Assembly: GCF_038561965.1 (NCBI RefSeq)
Contig: NZ_CP139348.1
Coordinates: forward strand, 744,001-808,000
Direction: 5' to 3'
DNA length: 64,000 nucleotides
Origin: Stutzerimonas stutzeri
GTDB taxonomy: Bacteria; Pseudomonadota; Gammaproteobacteria; Pseudomonadales; Pseudomonadaceae
The notes under the pieces were generated by a model. The model saw only the letters and a program-made list of their open reading frames with translations, had not been told where the DNA came from and made no database searches. The stretch's first letter is position 1. Each line of letters begins with the position of its first letter. The position numbers and the translations under genes were made by a program. Shown piece by piece: positions 23,774-31,862 of this stretch.

Positions 23774-23980
23774 CTGGCCTGCTCGACACGTTAGTCGCAG
23801 CTACGCAGAAAGAAAAGGCTGGCGCCGATGAGTTGGAAAGCGAACGCGGCAAGTTAATTGTTACGGTGCTCTGCATAAAACCAACTCCCTTTGATAAGGC
23901 CAATAATTTTGACGAATTACTGGCGATTCGGTGTTGCGGTTGAAGCGCTGCCTAAATAAAAAGTACCGGAGGTGCCTAAC
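23774..23980. other. First cassette body without a clear gene
   Basis: About 200 bases separate attC 12 from the proposed attI core. The minus strand holds no convincing gene; its open frame runs through attC 12. The plus strand has a coding-like stretch (about 23779-23943: LLDTLVAATQKEKAGADELE and onward) that lacks a normal start and is opposed to the array. It may be a gene remnant or an inverted cassette. Confidence 0.4.
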
Positions 23981-24111
23981 TATAATTAGACACCAAATGG
24001 TGTATAAGACGCCAAACGGGCGTGGTGTATAACATTCCTTGTCATCTGGTCGTTCCTTGCCTAGGCTGGGCCTCTCAAGGAAGTGATGAATGTATAAGGG
24101 AGTTATACACC
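23974..24111 (-). promoter_or_regulatory. attI-like region
   Basis: GTTAGGC (minus strand, 23980-23974) is a candidate attI core. Next to it are TGGTGTATAA at 23998-24007 and 24023-24032, and its exact inverse TTATACACCA at 24103-24112. A further ACACCA-AA-TGGTGT dyad covers 23990-24003. Repeats next to the recombination core are expected of integrase-binding sites. The cassette promoter Pc should lie here; no unambiguous -35/-10 pair was seen. Confidence 0.55.
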
Positions 24112-25076
24112 ATGGATGAGAAGCCGCGACTGTTGGATCAGGTGCGGGAGCAGATTAGGCTCAAACACTACTCGATCAGAACTGAGCGTGTCTATTGCGA
24201 GTGGATAAAGCGTTATGTCCGCTTTCACAAATATCGACATCCGCTCGATATGGGGCGCAAGAGGTTGAAGCCTTTCTTTCTGACCTCGCCGTTCGCCGCG
24301 ATGTTTCTGCCTCAACACAGAATCAGGCGCTCGCGGCGTTGCTGTTTCTTTATAAACAGGTGCTTAAACAGGAGCTGCCCTGGCTGGGTGAGGTTGTGCG
24401 GGCTAAAAAACCGGCGCGGTTGCCTGTGGTGCTCTCAATAGACGAGGTGCAGCGGATACTCGCGCAGCTGGAGGGCGAGGTCGGACTTGTTGCGAGGCTA
24501 CTTTACGGCGGGTGGAATGCGTCTGATGGAGGGGGGAGGCTTCGAGTCAAGGACGTCGATTTCGGCCGTAACGAAATCATTATTAGAGACGGTAAAGCCC
24601 AAAAGGACCGCGTCACGGTACCGCCGGCGACGTTGGTTGCGCCCCTCAAACAGCACCTGGCCCGGGTTCGGTCCATTCACCAGCAAGAGTTGGCGGAGGG
24701 GAGGGGAGACGTCTAGTTGCCGGATGCGTTTTTTCGCAAATAACCACGGGCGCCTTGGGAGTGGGCTTGGCAGTACGTGTTCCCGGCCTCAGGCCTTTCG
24801 GTCGACCCGCGCAGCCAGGCGGTGCGGCGGCATCATTTCGATGAAAAGCGTATACAGCGCGCATTCAAGCGTGCACTCAACGCGACCGGCATTACCAAGC
24901 TCGCTACGCCTCATACATTGCGACACAGCTTCGCTACGCACTTGCTAGAAAGCGGACAGGACATACGCACGGTGCAGGAGTTGCTGGGGCACGCTGACAT
25001 CAAAACGATGATGATTTACACCCATGTGCTCAACCGGGGTGGGTTGGCGGTGCTCAGTCCGCTTGATCGCATGTGA
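24112..25076 (+). pseudogene. intI: Integron integrase intI, inactivated
   Basis: The tyrosine recombinase is recognisable along its length: MDEKPRLLDQVREQIRLKHY at the N-terminus, PARLPVVLSIDEVQRILAQL in the middle, and PHTLRHSFATHLLESGQDIR, GHADIKTMMIYTHVLNRGG at the C-terminus, with the catalytic HxxR and Tyr. It is broken by a one-base loss near 24253, a one-base gain near 24510 and a one-base loss near 24535 on either side of the RLMEG catalytic-Arg box, and stops at 24714 (TAG) and 24741 (TAA). Five lesions argue against sequencing error. It is divergent from the cassette array. Confidence 0.92.
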
Positions 25077-25168
25077 TCAGCGCCAGCGGATGCGGTGAAT
25101 AACTATCGCCGCGGGCAATGTCGCAGCCAGCGATCTCGATAGGACCGCTGGCTGCGCTCTCGATGCGC

Positions 25169-26461
25169 TTACTGCGTTCGCGTCACTCGCCACACGACAT
25201 TGGCCAGGTCATCCGCGACGATCAGCGCCCCGCGCGGGTCGACGGTTACGCCGACCGGCCTGCCCCGGGTCTTGCCGTCGTCGGTGCGAAAGCCTGTGGC
25301 GAAGTCGATTGGCTCGCCTGCGGGGCGGCCGTCGCGGAAGGGTACGAAGATCACCTTGTAGCCGACCGGTTCCTTACGGTTCCAGCTGCCATGCTCGCCG
25401 ATGAATACGCCTTCGGCGAACTGTTCGCCCATCACGTCCGATGAGAAGTCCAGCCCTAGCGCGGCGACGTGCGAGCCCAGGGCGTAGTCCGGCGTGAGCG
25501 AGGCGGCGACCTTGTCCGAGTCCAGTGGGCGTACGCGGTCATCGACGTTTTGGCCCCAGTAGGCGTACGGCCAGCCGTAGAAGCCGCCTTCCTGTACCGA
25601 CGTCAGATAATCCGGCACCAGGTCTTCGCCGAGTTCATCGCGCTCGTTGACCACGGCCCAGAGCTGGCCGGACTCAGGCTGGATTGCCAGTGCGGTGGGG
25701 TTGCGCAGCCCCGTAGCGTAGGGTTTGTAGGCGCCGGTTTCGGCGTTGACCTGCCAGACCAGCGCGCGGTCGACCTCGGCCTCCATGCCGCGCTCGGTGA
25801 TGTTGCTGTTGGAGCCGATGCCGACATACAGGTACTGGCCGTCGGGGCTGATGGTCAGGGCCTTGGTCCAGTGGTGGTTGATCTCCGACGGCAGGTCCGC
25901 CACTTTGGTCGGCGGGCTGGCGGCCTCGGTCTGGCCGTCCTGATAATCGAAACGCACAAGCTCGTCCTGATTGGCGACATACAGATTGCCGTCGTGGAAG
26001 GCCAGGCCGTAGGGCGCGTTGAGGTCTTCGGCGAACACGGTCTGCAGCTCGTACGTGCCGTCACCGTCCGCATCACGCAGTAGGGTCAGGCGATTGCCGC
26101 TTTCCACCGAGGTGTTGCCCTTGGCCTTGAGATATCCGGCGATGACGTCCTTCGGCTTGAGCTTGGCCGCGTTACCGCCGCGGCCTTCGGCAACAAGGAT
26201 ATCGCCGTTGGGCAGCACCAGGGTCTGGCGCGGAATCTTCAGGTCGGTGGCAATCGCCGTCACGCTGAAGTTCTCCGGCACCGTGGGCACTTGTTCGCCC
26301 CAGGGCTCGGGCTCGGCGATGTTCATGCTGGGCAGCAGGCCGCGTTCCGGTTCGGGAAGCTTGGGGTTGGTGCCGTAATGCTGTGAGGCATCCTGCTCGC
26401 CACCGCATGCGCTCAGCAGTACGGCCATGGCCAGAGTGGTCAGTGCGCTGGAGTGCTTCAT
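25169..26461 (-). CDS. PQQ-dependent sugar dehydrogenase-type lipoprotein
   Basis: The 430-residue protein has a lipoprotein signal (MKHSSALTTLAMAVLLSACG; lipobox LSAC) and a six-bladed beta-propeller of the soluble aldose/sorbosone dehydrogenase family. Landmarks are GLRNPTALAIQPESG, GGFYGWPYAYWGQN and GVFIGEHGSWNRKEPVGYKV; family members use PQQ to oxidise sugars or aldehydes in the periplasm. The start overlaps the stop of the DUF2231 gene (ATGA), so the two are co-translated. No PQQ biosynthesis gene is in the window. Confidence 0.85.
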   Translation of the reverse strand: MKHSSALTTLAMAVLLSACGGEQDASQHYGTNPKLPEPERGLLPSMNIAEPEPWGEQVPTVPENFSVTAIATDLKIPRQTLVLPNGDILVAEGRGGNAAKLKPKDVIAGYLKAKGNTSVESGNRLTLLRDADGDGTYELQTVFAEDLNAPYGLAFHDGNLYVANQDELVRFDYQDGQTEAASPPTKVADLPSEINHHWTKALTISPDGQYLYVGIGSNSNITERGMEAEVDRALVWQVNAETGAYKPYATGLRNPTALAIQPESGQLWAVVNERDELGEDLVPDYLTSVQEGGFYGWPYAYWGQNVDDRVRPLDSDKVAASLTPDYALGSHVAALGLDFSSDVMGEQFAEGVFIGEHGSWNRKEPVGYKVIFVPFRDGRPAGEPIDFATGFRTDDGKTRGRPVGVTVDPRGALIVADDLANVVWRVTRTQ

Positions 26462-26907
26462 GCCTCACCTCCATCGCGCAGGTTGCTGAGGCCGAGCCAC
26501 GTTGCGGCGCACGCCAATACGGTAACGATCACCGACAGCACCAGGCCCAACGGCATGGTTGCCCAGGCGTCCTTGGCATGCTCCAGAGCATTGATGAAGC
26601 CCAGCAGCCAGGCCGCCAGCAGCAGTATGAAGTAGGCCAGTGGTCGCCCTTTCCGGTGTTGCGCGCGGATCAGGTTCGCCGCCGCGAACAGCAACGCCAA
26701 GCCGCAGAACACCAGCCCACCGGCAATCAGCCAGGCGGAGAAGTTGCTCCACTGAATCTCATAAGTCTTGAAGTAGGCGATGTCGCTCAACATGGCGCCA
26801 AGAAACAGCGGCACGGTGCCCGCAAGCAACGTCCCATGCAGCGGGTTGGGTACGTGGCGGGAGATGCTGTGGGTGGTGGTTTGCGTGCGGTGGGTGATAA
26901 CGGTCAC
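26458..26907 (-). CDS. DUF2231 membrane protein
   Basis: The 149-residue protein has four hydrophobic segments and the N-terminal RHVPNPLHGTLLAGTVPLFL typical of DUF2231. It starts at GTG with GAGGATATCTAC upstream. Such proteins often sit with periplasmic sugar or haem dehydrogenases and may serve as membrane anchors or electron acceptors (inference). It overlaps the sugar dehydrogenase gene by 4 bases. Confidence 0.78.
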   Translation of the reverse strand: MTVITHRTQTTTHSISRHVPNPLHGTLLAGTVPLFLGAMLSDIAYFKTYEIQWSNFSAWLIAGGLVFCGLALLFAAANLIRAQHRKGRPLAYFILLLAAWLLGFINALEHAKDAWATMPLGLVLSVIVTVLACAATWLGLSNLRDGGEA

Positions 26908-27286
26908 GTAGATATCCTCATCGCTGGAGACCCCTCATGCTCGACGCAGATGCGCTGGCGGTCCGGATTGCTCTGACTGTGCTTAAAAGGGGATCGTGAC
27001 GTTGCATCGTTAGTTCACTGCCAATGAGCGGCGAGCTTCCCTTTTGGCAAGGCAAGGCGTGAAGACGGCAGGTGTGCGGATGGCTGAGCGACCACACTGG
27101 CGCCTCAGTTCGATCATTCGGAGAGCCTGGCTACGGCAACTGCAGGGAAATGAAATGTTGCAGGTTGCCTCATGCACAAGCGCCAGCGTATGCCTGGTAT
27201 ATGCCGATTTCGGCAGCTGGTGCGGACAGCATGCGCGGTTACGCCCGACGCCGCAGGGCTACCGGATAAAGAGCGTAAGTCATAGC

Positions 27287-27313
27287 TGATCCGTCTGATC
27301 CGTCTGATTCGTT
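27287..27313. repeat. 9-bp tandem repeat
   Basis: TGATCCGTC, TGATCCGTC and TGATTCGTT are three consecutive 9-bp units. A related array (reverse complement units GATCGTTCT-like) occurs at 50701-50745. Confidence 0.6.
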
Positions 27314-27392
27314 TACGTGTCGGCCGCCTTTTCGCGGCCGACCGCCTTTCGCTTATCGGACGCACTTTCGCGGCCCGGTTTTCGTGCCTTGC

Positions 27393-27407
27393 GCACAAAC
27401 CAAGTGC
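27393..27407 (+). promoter_or_regulatory. NtrC-like enhancer site of the oxygenase/BMP operon
   Basis: GCACAAACCAAGTGC (GCAC-N7-GTGC) differs at one base from the site before rutA. It lies 76-90 bases upstream of the -24 element. Confidence 0.68.
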
Positions 27408-27415
27408 TCCGAAGC

Positions 27416-27429
27416 GGACCATTTGATCC
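27416..27429 (+). promoter_or_regulatory. RutR-like dyad of the oxygenase/BMP operon
   Basis: GGACCATTTGATCC is an imperfect palindrome aligned with the RutR operator of rutA inside a shared 41-bp element. Match to the RutR consensus is weaker than at rutA. Confidence 0.55.
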
Positions 27430-27482
27430 GTTACTTCTCCTCGTAAACGCTAAGTTGCTGATCTTTAAGCGAATCAGATCAG

Positions 27483-27498
27483 TGGCACGCTTTCTGCT
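27483..27498 (+). promoter_or_regulatory. Sigma-54 (-24/-12) promoter of the oxygenase/BMP operon
   Basis: TGGCACG-CTTT-CTGCT matches the RpoN consensus TGGCACG-N4-TTGCW at all but one position, with correct GG-GC spacing. It lies about 130 bases before the oxygenase ATG. Confidence 0.8.
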
Positions 27499-27625
27499 CC
27501 TTCCTCGCTGTCGCCCTCGCGTGCAAACGGAGCGACCGGCCCGCTGCGGCATGCATACAGAGAAGCGCCTGCGCCATTGGCGACGCGCTCAGGTTTCAGC
27601 CTTGCGTCAGAGGAGTGCGTCACCC

Positions 27626-28636
27626 ATGACTCTGCAATACGTTCCCATCATCGACCTGGCGCCGTATTTCGCCGGCACGCCGGAGGGCAAGGCCCAGGTG
27701 GCCAAGGCCGTCGATCAGGCCTGCCGCGACATTGGTTTTCTGGTCATCACTAATCACCAGATCCCCACCGAACTGATCGAGCGCGTGTCGCGGCTGACGC
27801 GGCAGTTCTTCGCCTTGCCGTTGCCGGAAAAGCGCAAGGTCGACCGGCCCAGCCCGGAAATGGTGCGCGGCTACAGCGCCATCGCCGAAGAGAGCCTGTC
27901 GTATTCGATGGAGGAGGCCGCGCCCGGCGATCTCAAGGAATCCTTTTCCATCGGCCCTAGCGATGTGCCGCTTGAGGACTATTACCACTGCGCCGAAGCC
28001 GGCCCGCATTTCGCGCCGAACGTTTGGCCCACCGGCATCGAAGGCTTCGAGCAGGCCTACCGCGAGTACTTCGCTGCCATGAGCGAGTTGTCGCAGTCGC
28101 TGATGCGCATCTTCGCGCTGGCGCTGGCGCTGCCGGAAACCTTCTTCGACGACAAGATCGACAAGCACATCAGCATGTTCCGCAGCCTCAGCTACCCGGA
28201 TGTGAAGGACGACGTCGAACCGGGGCAGATGCGCGCAAGCGCCCACACCGATTACGGCAGCCTGACCATCGTCAAGCCGGACAACGCGCTGGGCGGCCTG
28301 CAAGCGCGCAACCGCCAGGGCGAATGGGTGGATGTGCCCTACGTGGAGAACGGCTTCGCCGTGAACATTGGCGACCTGATGATGCAGTGGACCAACGATC
28401 AGTGGATTTCCACCCTGCATCGCGTAGTCAATCCGCCGGCCGACAGCCCTGCCGACAACGGCCGCCAGTCACTGGTGTTCTTCCACCAGCCCAACTATGA
28501 CGCGCTGATCGAGTGCCTGCCGGGTTGCCTGGCCGCGGGTGAAGCGCCGCGTCATGCGCCGGTCACGTCCGGCGACAACCTGCTCTCCAAGTTCGTCAAG
28601 CAGACCACATTCGGCAAAGGCCTGGAGGTCGCATGA
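27626..28636 (+). CDS. 2-oxoglutarate/Fe(II) oxygenase, isopenicillin N synthase family
   Basis: The 336-residue oxygenase has the DIOX_N segment (YVPIIDLAPYFAG; CRDIGFLVITNHQIP) and the double-stranded beta-helix core. Iron ligands are HTD in SAHTDYGSLTIV and His in ISTLHRVVNPP; the 2-oxoglutarate Arg is in NGRQSLVFFHQP. The family includes thymine-7-hydroxylase and other small-molecule hydroxylases. As first gene of an operon with a nucleobase-type BMP importer and a RutR/NtrC-like control region, it probably hydroxylates or demethylates a pyrimidine or purine (inference). ATG at 27626 follows AGAGGAGTGCG. It overlaps the next gene by ATGA. Confidence 0.85.
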   Translation: MTLQYVPIIDLAPYFAGTPEGKAQVAKAVDQACRDIGFLVITNHQIPTELIERVSRLTRQFFALPLPEKRKVDRPSPEMVRGYSAIAEESLSYSMEEAAPGDLKESFSIGPSDVPLEDYYHCAEAGPHFAPNVWPTGIEGFEQAYREYFAAMSELSQSLMRIFALALALPETFFDDKIDKHISMFRSLSYPDVKDDVEPGQMRASAHTDYGSLTIVKPDNALGGLQARNRQGEWVDVPYVENGFAVNIGDLMMQWTNDQWISTLHRVVNPPADSPADNGRQSLVFFHQPNYDALIECLPGCLAAGEAPRHAPVTSGDNLLSKFVKQTTFGKGLEVA

Positions 28637-29019
28637 GCACGCTTTCATACGTCAACGTGTTCGCCCGCGACATCGAAGCCCTGAGCGGCTTTTACCGCGA
28701 GCTGTTCGGCTTCAAGCACATCCCCGAGATCGCCTCGCCGATCTTTCGCGGGCTGGATACCGGCAAGAGCTGCATCGGCTTCAACGCGCCGGAAGCCTAT
28801 GAACTGCTGCATCTGAACGAGTTCGCCGACACCCGCGGCTGCAAGTTCCTGCTGAACATCGATGCCGATTCGAAAGAGGAAGTCGACCGCCTGGTGCCCA
28901 TTGCCGTCGCCATGGGCGCGACGCTGATCAAGGCGCCCTACGAAACCTATTACCACTGGTATCAGGCGGTGCTGCTGGACCCGGAAAACAACGTGTTTCG
29001 TATCAACCACATGCTTTGA
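28633..29019 (+). CDS. VOC-family protein in the oxygenase/BMP operon
   Basis: The 128-residue glyoxalase-fold protein begins MSTLSYVNVFARDIEALSGF. Acid and histidine residues suited to metal binding are present (YHWYQAVLLDPENNVFRINH). It is translationally coupled to the oxygenase gene (ATGA) and followed after 25 bases by the BMP gene. It may handle the unstable product of the oxygenase; this is inferred only from position. Confidence 0.8.
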   Translation: MSTLSYVNVFARDIEALSGFYRELFGFKHIPEIASPIFRGLDTGKSCIGFNAPEAYELLHLNEFADTRGCKFLLNIDADSKEEVDRLVPIAVAMGATLIKAPYETYYHWYQAVLLDPENNVFRINHML

Positions 29020-29044
29020 CGTGCCAACCTCAGGAAGACCAAAA

Positions 29045-30148
29045 ATGCTCAATCAGATGAAACGGACCTTGTGTGCGGCGGTGGCTCTCGGCCTGGCAAC
29101 AACTGTTGGCGTCGCCGCGGCGCAGGAAGGGCAGGGGCTGACCCTCGACAAACCAGCGAAGATCGCCATGCTCTACATCAGCCCGCGCAATGATGGCGGC
29201 TGGACTCAGGCCTTCGACGAGGCGCGGCAGAAGCTCGAAACCGAGCTCGATACCAAGATCCAGTACGTCGAAAGCGTGCCGGAAAATGCCTCCTCGATCC
29301 GCCCGGCCGTGGACCGGCTGATCCAGCGCGGCGCCAACGTTATCATCGGCACCGCTTTCGGCTACTCGGACACCTTCAAGGAGCTGGCCGACAAGTACCC
29401 GGACGTGGCCTTCCTCAACGGCTCGGGCACCACCAACAGCGGCAACCTCGAATCCTTCTACGGGCGTACCTACGAAAGCCAGTACCTGTGCGGCATGGCG
29501 GCGGGCGCGGCGTCCAAGACCGGCAAGCTCGGCTTTGTCGCCGCTAACCCCTTTGGCCAGGTCAATTGGACGGTCAACGCCTTCGCCCTCGGCGCCCAGC
29601 AGATCAACCCGGACGCCACCGTCACCGTGGTCTACACCGGCGCCTGGAATGATCCGGTGAAGGAGCGCGCCGCCGCCATGGCGCTAATCGACTCTGGGGC
29701 CGACGTGCTCGGCCAGCACGTCGACAGCCCGACGCCGCAAATCGTCGCCCAGGAGCGCGGCGTGCATGGCACCGGACACCACCGCGACATGAGCGAGTTC
29801 GCCCCGGACGCCACCGTCTGTTCATCGGTCTGGGTGTGGGACAAGTTCCTCGCGCCGGAGCTAAAGAAGATCAGCGCCGGCAACTGGACGCCACCAGAGA
29901 ACGGTGCGCTGCTGTCCATGGCCGAAGGCGGCACCGATGCGGCCTGCTGCGGCCCGGCGGTTTCCGAAGCGGATAAGGCCAAGATCATGGCCGCCCGCGA
30001 GGAGCTGCTCAAAGGCGAGAAGAAGATCTACGCCGGCCCGATGCTCGACCGCGACGGCACCGAGCGCATCGCCGCTGGCGAGGTCATGGCCGACCCGGCG
30101 TTGTGGCAGATGGATTGGTTCGTCAAGGGAGTGATCACCCAGCAATGA
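29045..30148 (+). CDS. BMP-family substrate-binding protein of an ABC importer
   Basis: The 367-residue periplasmic protein has a Sec signal peptide (MKRTLCAAVALGLATTVGVA within the first 30 residues) and a BMP/PnrA-like domain, for example KIAMLYISPRNDGGWTQAFD, GTAFGYSDTFKELADKYPDV and AASKTGKLGFVAANPFGQVN. Members bind nucleosides, purines or related bases. There is no lipobox, so it should be a soluble periplasmic protein. Start chosen at 29045 with CAGGAAGACC upstream. The stop overlaps the ATPase start by ATGA. Confidence 0.88.
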   Translation: MLNQMKRTLCAAVALGLATTVGVAAAQEGQGLTLDKPAKIAMLYISPRNDGGWTQAFDEARQKLETELDTKIQYVESVPENASSIRPAVDRLIQRGANVIIGTAFGYSDTFKELADKYPDVAFLNGSGTTNSGNLESFYGRTYESQYLCGMAAGAASKTGKLGFVAANPFGQVNWTVNAFALGAQQINPDATVTVVYTGAWNDPVKERAAAMALIDSGADVLGQHVDSPTPQIVAQERGVHGTGHHRDMSEFAPDATVCSSVWVWDKFLAPELKKISAGNWTPPENGALLSMAEGGTDAACCGPAVSEADKAKIMAAREELLKGEKKIYAGPMLDRDGTERIAAGEVMADPALWQMDWFVKGVITQQ

Positions 30149-31734
30149 GTAACCTGAACGCGATCCAGCTGACCGGGGTGAGCAAGTCGTTCGACGGCTT
30201 CATGGCCCTGTCCCAGGCGGATTTCACCGCCAAGTGGGGCGAGGTGCACGCGCTGCTCGGCGAGAACGGCGCGGGCAAATCCTCGCTGATGAACATCGCC
30301 GCGGGCCTTTACGCACCGGAAAGCGGATCGCTATTCATCGACGACAACCCAGTGCGGCTCAGCGGTCCTCGTGATGCGAGCCGCTACCACATCGGCATGG
30401 TTCATCAGCATTTCAAGCTGGTGAAACCCTTCACCGTGGCCGAGAACATCCAGCTGGGGCTGCCCTTGGGGCCCGGCAATCATGCGTTCGCGGGCAGCCA
30501 CCGGCAGCGGCTGGCCGCACTGGAGCAGCGGATTCGCGACAAGGCGGCTGAGTTGGGTTTCACCATCGACCCGCGTCAGACCACCGAAAGCCTTTCGGTG
30601 GCCGAGCAGCAGCGGGTGGAGATTCTCAAGGTGCTGCTGGCTGGCGCGCGGATTCTGATCCTCGACGAGCCGACGGCGGTGCTAACCGACCAGGAAGCCG
30701 AGCGCCTGCTGGAGACGGTGCGCGCCTTTGCCCGACAGGGTGCAGCGGTGATTCTGGTCACCCACAAAATGAGCGATGTGAAGCGCTTCGCCGACCGCGT
30801 CACCGTGATGCGCGGCGGGCGGACGATTCAAACCCTCGATCCGCAGTCGGTCTCGGTGCCAGAGTTGGTGCGCCTGACCGTGGGCGAGTCCGCGCCGGCC
30901 AGTGAGTATCAACCGGCGACACCGGGCGAGGTGCGGCTGCAGGTGCGTGATCTCAGATCGACCGGCGCGGATGGGCATGGCGCACTCAATGGCGTGACGC
31001 TGAGCCTGCGTGCTGGCGAGATCTACGGTATCGCCGGTGTTGGCGGTAACGGCCAGAGCGAATTGGCGAACGTGCTGATGGGCCTTCCGGAGCGCTGCGA
31101 AGGCTCGTTGGAATTGACCGGGTTTGGCGATCTGCGCCGGGCTAGTAGTGAGCAACGCCGCGAGCTGCGCATCGCCTCGATTCCGGCCGACCGCTACGGC
31201 ACGGCACTGGCCGGCGAGCTGTCGGTGGCAGAGAACTTCGGTGTCGGGCAGGTGCATAGCGGCCGCTACGGCTCTTTTTTCAATCTGCGGCGCAAGCGCC
31301 TGGAGGCCGAGGCCGCCGAGGCGGTGGCTGGGTTCGATGTACAGGGTGTGCGCTCGCTGAAACAGAAGGCCGCACTGCTCTCCGGCGGCAACGCGCAGAA
31401 ACTGGTGATCGCTCGCGAATTCTCCCGAGACCCGCAACTGGTGTTGGTTCACAGCCCCAGCCGCGGCCTCGATGTACGCGCCACCGCTGCGGTGCATGGC
31501 CGCCTGCGCGCCGCCCGTGATGCTGGCGCGGCGGTGCTGGTGATCAGCGAAGACCTCGACGAAGTGCTGGCCCTGGCCGACCGCATCGGCGTGATGAACG
31601 CCGGGCGCATCGTCGCCGAATTCAACCGGCCCGCGGATCGCCAGGCCATCGGCAGCGCGATGGTCAGCCATGGGGACGTAGGGCATGGAGCGTTGAGCCA
31701 TGACGAGGAACGATCACAGAGCGCCGTGGGTTGA
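30145..31734 (+). CDS. ABC transporter ATPase with two nucleotide-binding domains (nucleoside/base type)
   Basis: The 529-residue protein is of the sugar/nucleoside double-ATPase type. NBD1 has Walker A GENGAGKSS near residue 43, signature LSVAEQQRVEI and Walker B ILILDEPTAVL. NBD2 has a degenerate Walker A (GVGGNGQSE), signature LSGGNAQKLVI and HSPSRGLD in place of Walker B Asp-Glu. One good and one degenerate site is usual for this class. It pairs with the two permeases downstream. Start overlaps the BMP stop. Confidence 0.9.
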   Translation: MSNLNAIQLTGVSKSFDGFMALSQADFTAKWGEVHALLGENGAGKSSLMNIAAGLYAPESGSLFIDDNPVRLSGPRDASRYHIGMVHQHFKLVKPFTVAENIQLGLPLGPGNHAFAGSHRQRLAALEQRIRDKAAELGFTIDPRQTTESLSVAEQQRVEILKVLLAGARILILDEPTAVLTDQEAERLLETVRAFARQGAAVILVTHKMSDVKRFADRVTVMRGGRTIQTLDPQSVSVPELVRLTVGESAPASEYQPATPGEVRLQVRDLRSTGADGHGALNGVTLSLRAGEIYGIAGVGGNGQSELANVLMGLPERCEGSLELTGFGDLRRASSEQRRELRIASIPADRYGTALAGELSVAENFGVGQVHSGRYGSFFNLRRKRLEAEAAEAVAGFDVQGVRSLKQKAALLSGGNAQKLVIAREFSRDPQLVLVHSPSRGLDVRATAAVHGRLRAARDAGAAVLVISEDLDEVLALADRIGVMNAGRIVAEFNRPADRQAIGSAMVSHGDVGHGALSHDEERSQSAVG

Positions 31735-31862
31735 GTGATTCTCTGGCTTCGGTGGCCGCCGGGAGGGTCCGGCACATCTACGTCCGGTGCGGTGCAGAGA
31801 AGAAGCGAATGAGTTCGCCTGTAGAGGTCGGCAATCAGATAGGGGATGACGCGAGATGAGTC

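Larger units (their letters stand above)
17133..25076 (-). mobile_element. Sedentary chromosomal integron: cassette array plus broken intI
   Basis: The region holds an integrase pseudogene at the right, an attI-like segment, and an array of cassettes all oriented leftward. Each cassette is a short gene followed by an attC site. Twelve attC sites of 67-88 bp are clear and a thirteenth is degenerate. Most share a nearly identical core with the loop GGGCGGGCTTTAGCCCGTCC, as expected for host-adapted chromosomal integrons. Cassette genes are much richer in A+T than flanking genes. intI is transcribed away from the array, the standard layout. Pseudomonas stutzeri strains are known to carry such integrons. 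Confidence 0.93.
26908..27625. other. Long regulatory intergenic region
   Basis: No gene is supported in these 718 bases. They contain a short 9-bp tandem repeat, an NtrC-like site, a RutR-like dyad and a sigma-54 promoter for the oxygenase/BMP operon, each listed separately. The left half (26908-27280) shows nothing recognisable. Confidence 0.7.

Noticed and set aside
23679..23903. Minus-strand 74-codon frame as the gene of the first cassette
   Set aside because: It reads straight through attC 12 and its composition does not look coding.
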